Below, piece after piece: positions 8,366 to 14,478 of a stretch of 41,478 nucleotides of DNA; position 1 is the first letter of the stretch; each line of letters opens with the position of its first letter. The stretch is from JACKCP01 sp034007295 (GTDB lineage Bacteria; Desulfobacterota; Desulfobacteria; Desulfobacterales; JACKCP01), in contig JAVERC010000031.1 of the NCBI GenBank assembly GCA_034007295.1, positions 1 to 41,478 of the forward strand, in the 5' to 3' direction. Under the pieces are notes generated by a model. That model worked only from the letters and a program-made list of their open reading frames with translations. It had not been told where the DNA came from and made no database searches. A program made the translations under genes and the position numbers.

Positions 8366-9281
8366 GATAGCATTGATTTATGGAGGCACATCATCTGAAA
8401 GAGAAGTTTCTATTGCAGGTAAAAATGCAGTTTTTGAGGCAATAGACAAAAATCTTTATGATGTTGATTGTTATGATGCAAAATTTGATCTTGGAAAAAT
8501 TTTACAAAATGCAGAAAAAATTGATTTTGCTTTTATAGTCTTGCATGGAGAAAATGGTGAAGATGGCCGAATACAGGGTTTTTTAGATCTTCTTAAAATT
8601 CCTTATCAGTCCTCTGGAATTTTAGCAAGTGCTCTTGCAATGAACAAAGAAAAATGCAAGGAATTTTATAAATTCAACTCCATTCCTACTGCAAGACATA
8701 TTGCATTTAAGGAATACAATATAAAAATAGAGAATGAGGTTATCCAAAAAATTGGGCTTCCAGTTGTTATAAAACCAGCAATAGGCGGTTCTAGCATTGC
8801 ACTGTCAATTGTTGAAAAAAAAGAAGACTTAAAAGAAGCTGCTCAAAAAGCACTCAATGAATCAGAAGTTGTAATGGCAGAAGAATACATTTCAGGTACT
8901 GAGATTACTTGTGCAATCATTGGCAATGATGATCCTGAAGCTCTTCCTGTAATAGAAATAAGGCCAAAAGCAGGCCACAAGTTTTTTGATTACCAAGCAA
9001 AATATACAGCTGGAGAAACTGATGAAATTTGCCCTGCTCAAATTGATAAAAAAACTGAAATGGAAGCTAAGAATTTATGCATTAAAATCCATAAAATTCT
9101 TGGGTGCAGAGGATGCAGCAGAACAGATCTCATTGTAAAAGAAGGCAAATTTTATGTTCTTGAAACAAACACAATCCCTGGAATGACAAAAAACAGTCTT
9201 CTCCCTCTTGCTGCAAAAACAGCGGGTATAAGCTTTACCGAATTAATTAACAAACTTATAAAACTATCTCTTAAAAAATAA
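8352..9281 (+). CDS. ddl: D-alanine--D-alanine ligase
   Basis: 309 aa, usual length. Features of the ATP-grasp ligase are present: IALIYGGTSSEREVSI at the start, VLHGENGEDGRIQG in the N-terminal D-Ala site, KPAIGGSSIAL as the ATP-binding omega/glycine loop, and VLETNTIPGMTKNSLLP with metal and substrate ligands near the C-terminus. It joins two D-alanines with ATP for the peptidoglycan stem peptide in the cytoplasm. ATG overlaps the end of the SHOCT protein gene by 14 nt; no strong Shine-Dalgarno is seen, consistent with coupling. Its partner Mur genes are not in this window. Confidence 0.93.
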   Translation: MIKNKIALIYGGTSSEREVSIAGKNAVFEAIDKNLYDVDCYDAKFDLGKILQNAEKIDFAFIVLHGENGEDGRIQGFLDLLKIPYQSSGILASALAMNKEKCKEFYKFNSIPTARHIAFKEYNIKIENEVIQKIGLPVVIKPAIGGSSIALSIVEKKEDLKEAAQKALNESEVVMAEEYISGTEITCAIIGNDDPEALPVIEIRPKAGHKFFDYQAKYTAGETDEICPAQIDKKTEMEAKNLCIKIHKILGCRGCSRTDLIVKEGKFYVLETNTIPGMTKNSLLPLAAKTAGISFTELINKLIKLSLKK

Positions 9282-9306
9282 ATTTTTAGTGCACAGGAGT
9301 AAATTT

Positions 9307-11070
9307 ATGAAGGTTCTTGTAATAGGAAGTGGCGGACGTGAACATGCAATGGCATGGAAAATTGCACAAAGCAGTCTTGTAACTACAGTATTTTGTGCTC
9401 CGGGCAATCCGGGCATTAAAGAAGCTGTAACAGTGCCAATAGAGGCTGATGATCTTCAAGGACTTCTGTCTTTTGCTGAAAATGAAAGTATTGATCTAAC
9501 TGTTGTCGGCCCTGAAGTTCCTCTTTCTCTTGGTATAACAGATCTTTTTACTGAAAAAGGACTTAAAATATTTGGGCCTTCTGCAAAGGCCGCAATGCTT
9601 GAAACCTCAAAGTCATATGCAAAATACATAATGGAAAAATACAATATCCCAACTGCAAAAGGGAAAACATTTACCAATTCAGAAGAAGCCAAAAATTTTG
9701 TTAAGCAGATTAAAACTCCCCTTGTTGCAAAAGCAGACGGACTTGCAGCAGGCAAAGGAGTCATAATATGCCAAACCGAGCAAGAAGCTTTTGAGGCAAT
9801 AGATCAAATTCTTAATGAAAAAAAATATGGGGAAGCAGGAAGCAAAATTTTGATTGAAGAATTCCTTGAAGGAGAAGAGGCTTCATTTATTGCAATTTCT
9901 GACGGAAAAAATGTTTACCCTCTACCATCCTCCCAGGATCACAAAGCAGTTTTTGATAATGATAAAGGCTCAAATACAGGTGGAATGGGTGCATACTCCC
10001 CTGCCCCTGTTGTAGATCTATACATGAAAAACAAAGTCATGGATAAAGTTATAAAACCAGTAATCAAAGCAATGGAAAAAGAAGGTAGGCCCTATACAGG
10101 TTTTATTTATGCAGGACTTATGATAAACAAGGATTCTGTAAAAGTCCTTGAATTCAATGCCCGCCTTGGCGATCCTGAAACTCAGCCCTTAATGATGAGA
10201 ATTAAATCTGATCTTATCCAGATTCTTCTTGCAGCACTTGATAAAAACCTTGATAAAGTAGAAATTGAAATTGATGAAAGGCCTTCAGTATGTGTAGTTA
10301 TGGCTTCTGGAGGCTATCCTGAAAAGTATGACAAAGGTGATGTAATAAAAGGAATTGAACAGATTAACCAAAATCCAGACATAAAAATATTTCATGCAGG
10401 TACCGGAATAAAAAACAATTCATATATTACAAACGGCGGAAGAGTATTAGGGGTTACAGCCATAGGAAAAGATCTAGATAGTGCAATAAAAAAAGCTTAT
10501 GGAGCTGTTGAAAAAATAAGCTGGAATAAAGTCCACTACAGAAAAGATATTGGAAAAAAGGCCATTAATAGAATGAACTGCGGACCTTTAGTCGGAATAG
10601 TTATGGGAAGTGATTCAGATATTGATGTAATGATAGAAACAGTAGCTGTTTTAAAAAAATTTGACATCCCATACGAAATTACTGTAGCTTCTGCCCACAG
10701 GACTCCTGAAAAAGCTGCAAATTTTGCCTCTACAGCTATAGATAAAGGCATGAAAGTAATAATTGCAGGGGCTGGACATGCAGCCCACTTAGCAGGTGCT
10801 ATGGCTGCCTCAACTACTCTTCCAGTTATTGGAGTCCCAATAAATTCATCAGCCCTTCAAGGCTTTGATTCACTTCTATCAACTGTTCAAATGCCTCCAG
10901 GAGTGCCGGTTGCAACGGTAGCTGTTGGTAAACCCGGAGCATATAATGCCGGAGTTCTTGCAGTACAGATTCTTGCAGTTGCTGATGAAAAAATTGCAAA
11001 ACAAATGAAACAATTTAAGATTGAAATGGCAGAAAAAGTTGAAAAAAAGGCAAAAAAACTTTCAGTTTAA
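9307..11070 (+). CDS. purD/purE: PurD-PurE fusion: GAR synthetase + N5-CAIR mutase
   Basis: 587 aa in one frame. Residues 1-422 are full-length PurD (VIGSGGREHAMAWK, the ATP-grasp core with DGLAAGKGV, EFNARLGDPETQ), which ligates glycine to phosphoribosylamine. Residues 423-587 are a complete class I PurE (IVMGSDSDIDVM, SAHRTPE, GAGHAAHLAG), which moves the carboxyl group of N5-CAIR to give CAIR. They are separated by no linker beyond a few residues. ATG at 9307 was chosen because AGGAG sits 7 nt upstream; an in-frame GTG at 9289 is less likely. An in-frame ATG at 10573 with GGAAAAAAGG upstream could let PurE also be made alone. The two steps are not consecutive in the pathway, and no PurK is seen nearby. 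Confidence 0.9.
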   Translation: MKVLVIGSGGREHAMAWKIAQSSLVTTVFCAPGNPGIKEAVTVPIEADDLQGLLSFAENESIDLTVVGPEVPLSLGITDLFTEKGLKIFGPSAKAAMLETSKSYAKYIMEKYNIPTAKGKTFTNSEEAKNFVKQIKTPLVAKADGLAAGKGVIICQTEQEAFEAIDQILNEKKYGEAGSKILIEEFLEGEEASFIAISDGKNVYPLPSSQDHKAVFDNDKGSNTGGMGAYSPAPVVDLYMKNKVMDKVIKPVIKAMEKEGRPYTGFIYAGLMINKDSVKVLEFNARLGDPETQPLMMRIKSDLIQILLAALDKNLDKVEIEIDERPSVCVVMASGGYPEKYDKGDVIKGIEQINQNPDIKIFHAGTGIKNNSYITNGGRVLGVTAIGKDLDSAIKKAYGAVEKISWNKVHYRKDIGKKAINRMNCGPLVGIVMGSDSDIDVMIETVAVLKKFDIPYEITVASAHRTPEKAANFASTAIDKGMKVIIAGAGHAAHLAGAMAASTTLPVIGVPINSSALQGFDSLLSTVQMPPGVPVATVAVGKPGAYNAGVLAVQILAVADEKIAKQMKQFKIEMAEKVEKKAKKLSV

Positions 11071-11686
11071 AATTGTAGAATATAAAAAAGATACTTTTGC
11101 CCCTGAAAAAGCAGCCCACATTCTTGAAAAAGGTGGGCTGATTATATTCCCAACTAATGGTGTATACGGTATTGGAGCTGATATTCACAATGTAACTTCT
11201 GTAAAAAAAATCTATGAAATAAAAAAAAGAGCTTTAAATAAACCTCTTTTAATTTTGATAAAAAACATAGCCGAAGTTGAAAAATATTGTGTAAACATAC
11301 CTCAAATTTTTTTTGAACTCATGAAAACTTTCTGGCCTGGAGATATTACATTTATAATGGATGCTTCAGATAATGTTCCACAAATTCTTACTGGAAATAC
11401 AGGTAAAATTGGAGTAAGAATACCAGCCCATCCTTTTTTAAACGAACTTTTAAACATTTTTAAAAACCCGATTACAGGAACTTCTGCAAATATTTCTGGT
11501 AACCATGCAACTGATACATTTGAAGAGCTTGATCCTGATCTGGTAAAAGAGGTACAATTTATTATAAAATCAAATAAACCAGGTAATAAAAGCCCTTCGA
11601 CTATTCTTGAAGCTTCAAAAGGCGAAATAAAAATTATAAGAGAAGGAAGAGTCAAAGAAAAAGATTTAAAAAAATTTCTAATCTAA
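11021..11686 (+). CDS. Sua5/YrdC L-threonylcarbamoyladenylate synthase, start uncertain
   Basis: Up to 221 aa. The YrdC fold is clear: GGLIIFPTNGVYGIGADI, KKRALNKPLL, GKIGVRIPAHPF and TGTSANISGN. It makes threonylcarbamoyl-AMP from threonine, bicarbonate and ATP for t6A in ANN-decoding tRNAs. Family members usually start near FKIVEYKK (about residue 16), but no ATG/GTG/TTG exists there; the nearest starts are TTG at 11021 and TTG at 11039, both inside purDE and without a good ribosome site, while an ATT at the expected place is a rare alternative. The PTNGVYG sequence departs slightly from the common PTETVYG. It is the last gene of the run that ends before tRNA-Leu. Confidence 0.82.
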   Translation: MKWQKKLKKRQKNFQFKIVEYKKDTFAPEKAAHILEKGGLIIFPTNGVYGIGADIHNVTSVKKIYEIKKRALNKPLLILIKNIAEVEKYCVNIPQIFFELMKTFWPGDITFIMDASDNVPQILTGNTGKIGVRIPAHPFLNELLNIFKNPITGTSANISGNHATDTFEELDPDLVKEVQFIIKSNKPGNKSPSTILEASKGEIKIIREGRVKEKDLKKFLI

Positions 11687-11762
11687 TTGACAAAACAACG
11701 CCTTTTCATGTATGAAATCATTTACTGAAAGGCTGGTGTTTACAATCCAGGCTTTAAAATCA

Positions 11763-11849
11763 GCCGAAGTGGCGGAATTGGTAGACGCAGCGGACTCAAA
11801 ATCCGCCGAGTGTATGCTCTTGTGAGTTCGAGTCTCACCTTCGGTACCA
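11763..11849 (+). tRNA. tRNA-Leu (CAA), attachment site of island 1
   Basis: 87 nt with a long variable arm. Acceptor GCCGAAG pairs with CTTCGGT (a G-U pair at 1-72), discriminator A and encoded CCA. The anticodon stem GCGGA/TCCGC encloses CTCAAAA, anticodon CAA. From 11794 in the anticodon loop to 11850 the sequence is perfectly duplicated at 20326-20382, marking it as the integration target. Confidence 0.93.
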
Positions 11850-11850
11850 A
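11794..11850 (+). repeat. att repeat, tRNA-proximal copy (island 1)
   Basis: 57 bp identical to 20326-20382, starting in the anticodon loop of tRNA-Leu and ending just after its CCA. The intact tRNA is kept on this side. Confidence 0.93.
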
Positions 11851-11862
11851 GTAAAATCAATA

Positions 11863-11903
11863 GGTTACAGGGTTTTTAAAAATAAAATTTTGTAACCTTT
11901 TTT
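11863..11903 (+). terminator. Terminator of tRNA-Leu within island 1
   Basis: GGTTACA (11863-11869) pairs with TGTAACC (11891-11897), followed by six T. It lies inside the island, so the element supplies a new terminator for the tRNA it occupies. Confidence 0.75.
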
Positions 11904-11909
11904 ATTGGT

Positions 11910-11927
11910 AGTACGTCAATAGTACGA
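11910..11927. repeat. Subterminal tandem site, left end of island 1
   Basis: AGTACG repeated at an 11-bp pitch (AGTACGTCAATAGTACGA). The same 18 bp with one change recurs at 20190-20207 near the other end. This pattern fits integrase arm-type or excisionase sites, by inference from position. Confidence 0.6.
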
Positions 11928-12057
11928 ACTAGATTTTACTAAGTCGTCATTTTTCCATCAAAAGCCATTGGAAGGAATACAGGTAAAAAAATATTTTTCT
12001 GGCTCCTGAATTAAATTCAAGCCAAGATAAAATCCCCTTTAAAAACATCAATCATTC

Positions 12058-12176
12058 TTGCAGAATTTCAAACCTATTATATAATAGATATACTTTTGTT
12101 TTTGTTGGTTTGATTTTTTCTTACGGGTACGCTCCCCACTATTTGGGCCGGTCTGATTTTAGACCGGTCTTTTTTA
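12058..12176 (+). ncRNA. Candidate small RNA with its own terminator
   Basis: On the plus strand, against all island 1 genes, a perfect TATAAT (12080-12085) has a weak TTGCAG 16 bp upstream. About 65 nt further on, CCGGTCT (12148-12154) pairs with AGACCGG (12161-12167) and is followed by T6, a good intrinsic terminator with no gene before it. An RNA of about 85 nt (near 12092-12175) is inferred. GCTCCCCAC within it recurs at 12250-12258, and AAACAACTTAGC occurs twice just downstream (12181 and 12223 areas). No known RNA family recognised. Confidence 0.45.
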
Positions 12177-13003
12177 TGAGAAACAACTTAGCATTCAGGA
12201 ACAACTTTTTAGTCTTCCAGACAAACAACTTAGCCATAAAATAAAAAAAGCTCCCCACCATCAGAGAACCTCTTTCAATTAATACCAGTTAAATATTTTT
12301 ATTTTTGAGTAAGTATACAAGTTGATTGTTTATGGAATCCAAGAGTGGTTAAAAAGTAGAATCATCTGCTCCTGATACAGAACAAATATATTAAATCCTG
12401 ATCTTAAATTTTAATAAGGGTAAATAAGTTCATTTATAGAATCAATTGCACCTGATAATGGACGCTGTATGTAAAAAATAATTTATATTTGAATGTAATT
12501 ACACTTGGTTTTTATCATGACGGCATGACTTTTAAGCCAAATAAAGAATTTTTAATAAATACATTTGTTCTTAATCACTAATATAATTTATATGGCTGAA
12601 TCATTTGTTTTGAATCCTGATCTTATTCTGCTCAAAAAATAAAAGGTCTTTTTCAGATACAAGATACTTTTTGGCTGAACTGAAAATAATATCTTGTTTC
12701 GTATGATCTTTATCTGGACGCTATGACTTTGAAGCCTAACTAAAATTATTATACTGCTTCACTCGTTCTTGGATTTTATTTTAAATTATTATCCTGCTCC
12801 ACTTGATCTTGGATAATAATGAAAATTATTTATCTGGATCAAATGATCTTTATCAGAATAAGCTGATCTTGTATCTTATCTCAAAATAAATATCTGATAC
12901 ATTTGATCTTACTCAGGACTTCATGCACCAGATGCTAAAGAACAAATAATGTTTTCACCTGGAATGATCTTGAACCTATTAATCTTTAGAATATCAATCC
13001 AAC
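12177..13003. repeat. Non-coding region of island 1 with 20-bp-phased degenerate repeats
   Basis: No open frame of note in any direction. Between 12631 and 12971 a GATCTT-like word ends at 12650 (GGTCTT), 12710, 12770 (GTTCTT), 12810, 12850, 12870, 12910 and 12971, i.e. at multiples of 20 bp (the last one base off). Full units of 40 bp at 12731, 12771 and 12811 share an AAAATTATTATCTG-like middle. The block 12458-12736 is clearly homologous, on the opposite strand, to 27234-27511 of island 2, with 55 of 59 bases identical in 12458-12516 (counted by eye). Function unknown: origin, packaging site or structured RNA are possible. Confidence 0.75.
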
Positions 13004-13267
13004 TGTCCGCCTTTAGGACATGATGAAACAGATCTTTAATATTGCTTTGGTTTTAGGTCTCGTGGGTTATATTAAAGAACAATAATTCTTATCCGGTCTG
13101 GTGGGTGCAACTACTGAATCTGGGATAAGTTTTTGCTCGCCTTCCAGGGTGAACAAACTTAATCAGGTTTTCGCCTTTTAGGGTGAAAACCTCCGCCAGC
13201 TTCCAACCGGCGAGTATTACTCGGTACTTCAAAACCAGTAATTTTATAAACGCCTTTTTGGGTGAAT
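13004..13267. repeat. Four related short hairpins
   Basis: Four hairpins share a CGCCTT(T/C)-centred loop side: 13004-13020 (TGTCC/GGACA), 13135-13153 (TCGCC/GGTGA), 13166-13191 (10-bp stem GGTTTTCGCC/GGTGAAAACC with one G-T pair) and 13250-13267 (CGCC/GGTG). Their similar sequence and spacing suggest repeated structure elements or inverted protein-binding sites. Confidence 0.55.
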
Positions 13268-13435
13268 ATAACTCAAATATAAAAATTCCATTCTATTATT
13301 GAGCATTCCATTAATACTATTTTTATACTTCCAAAGATCAAAAATACCGGCATAAAAACAGCTTGTTGTATATTCCATAAGCTAATCCACAAAAAACAAA
13401 ATATGCTGCTTCTTTTAAGCCCAAATTGACACCGT

Positions 13436-13565
13436 GTAAGTAATTGAAAATTGTTCAAAAATTACTTATAAACTTTAGTTAAACTTAAGTTCCATAAATC
13501 CAGATTAATTTTCACTTTTCAAAAGTAGCCGACTTTCAAGAGTCGTTGCCCCCGTATAGAGGCAA
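13436..13565. other. Structured stretch between the hairpins and the 110-aa gene
   Basis: A long inverted repeat GTAAGTAATT with AATTACTTA (13436-13470) is followed by CGACT/AGTCG (13530-13545) and TTGCC/GGCAA (13546-13565). The rest of 13268-13596 shows no gene. It lies downstream of the leftward gene end and could be the 3' part of its transcript. Confidence 0.4.
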
Positions 13566-13596
13566 ATCCCTCAGAAGGACCCGAAAAAATCCTAAA

Positions 13597-13617
13597 AAGC
13601 CTTGACTGGCAAGGCTT
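13597..13617 (-). terminator. Terminator of the island 1 primase operon
   Basis: AAGCCTTG (13597-13604) and CAAGGCTT (13610-13617) pair with a 5-nt loop; on the minus strand it is followed by TTTTTAGGATTTTTT. It lies just after the 110-aa gene. Confidence 0.75.
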
Positions 13618-13623
13618 ATGGAT

Positions 13624-13956
13624 TTACAGAATGTACTCATCAGTTTGTAATGCCTGAATGCTTTGCCCTGCAAAAGCGAAAACTCCTTTTTTAATTTTTT
13701 CCATTACAGGAACTGTCAGGCTGTCATCTGCAATCAAGACATCAATACGGACAATTTTGTAACCCTTATCAGGTGTGATGCCGTGAATTTTAAACAACTC
13801 GGTTTTTGTTCCTGTTAGTTTTTCATATGCTGTTATGTACCTTTTCTTTTTTAATATTTTCGGCTTTACATAATCAATTAAAATCATTCCGGATTTAGTC
13901 CTAGCTGCATTTCGTACAATAAAAACTTTTTCAAGATTTTTTATATAATTCTGCAT
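13624..13956 (-). CDS. Unknown 110-aa island protein
   Basis: 110 aa, basic N-terminal half, no signal peptide or membrane segment, no motif recognised. It starts 48 nt downstream of the four-cysteine protein gene on the same strand and is followed by a terminator, so it is the last gene of the island 1 replication operon. Island 2 has no counterpart at this place. Its alternating beta/charged pattern (KVFIVRNAARTKSGMILIDYV, YKIVRIDVLIADDS) suggests a small folded beta-rich protein, nothing more specific. Confidence 0.6.
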   Translation of the reverse strand: MQNYIKNLEKVFIVRNAARTKSGMILIDYVKPKILKKKRYITAYEKLTGTKTELFKIHGITPDKGYKIVRIDVLIADDSLTVPVMEKIKKGVFAFAGQSIQALQTDEYIL

Positions 13957-14004
13957 TTTAAAAAACTCCGTATTTTTATATTTAATTTTCAGCCAACAAA
14001 TAAT

Positions 14005-14478
14005 TCAACTTGCCCAGCTGGGTAATTCACAAGATTTAATTTCTTCCGGCTCCACCTGTTGAACTTCAGGAATAGAAGAAACTTTTTTCTTTGGCTGATA
14101 TTTTCTTTTCGGCCTGTCCTGAATCCCCAGACGTTTTTTTAATCTTTCACTGGCCAACGGACAACAAAAGCCCGGCTCATGTATAGGCTGATTATTATAT
14201 AAGCAAACAGGATAAGTCCCTGTGTCGTCGCTGTTTATGCCTATATATTTGCATGGCATGGAATCAATGCAAACACTCATCTTGTGAACTTGTGGCACCG
14301 GCTCAAGCTCAATGCCTGATTTAATTTTTTGTATCAGTTCGGGTTTACAGCTCTTTAAGTATGATATGACCTTTTGCCTGGTATGCTCATTTTTATAATG
14401 GCTTAAGCCTTTAATTTTTAAGTCTTCGTTATTGTCTAGTGCTATGTCAATTTTACAGCCGTTAATCACTGTAATCAT
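14005..14478 (-). CDS. Four-cysteine small protein with TubC_N-like start (island 1)
   Basis: 157 aa. Residues 1-55 resemble the small beta-beta-alpha-alpha TubC N-terminal docking fold often seen in phage and plasmid replication regions (IALDNNEDLKIKG, then a helix ending SCKPELIQKIKSG). Residues 69-112 form a block almost identical to the island 2 homologue, with C70, C76, C92 and C106 (spacing C-x5-C-x15-C-x13-C) and the invariant NSDDTGTYPVCLYNNQPIH. A zinc site is inferred. The C-terminus is basic, then acidic. Its ATG overlaps the primase stop (ATGA), so the two proteins are made together and probably act together, for example as a primase accessory factor. This role is not established. 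Confidence 0.75.
   Translation of the reverse strand: MITVINGCKIDIALDNNEDLKIKGLSHYKNEHTRQKVISYLKSCKPELIQKIKSGIELEPVPQVHKMSVCIDSMPCKYIGINSDDTGTYPVCLYNNQPIHEPGFCCPLASERLKKRLGIQDRPKRKYQPKKKVSSIPEVQQVEPEEIKSCELPSWAS

Noticed and set aside
12177..13600. GOLLD/ROOL-type giant phage RNA
   Set aside because: Position near a tRNA in a mobile element fits, but I cannot recognise any conserved structural core of those families.
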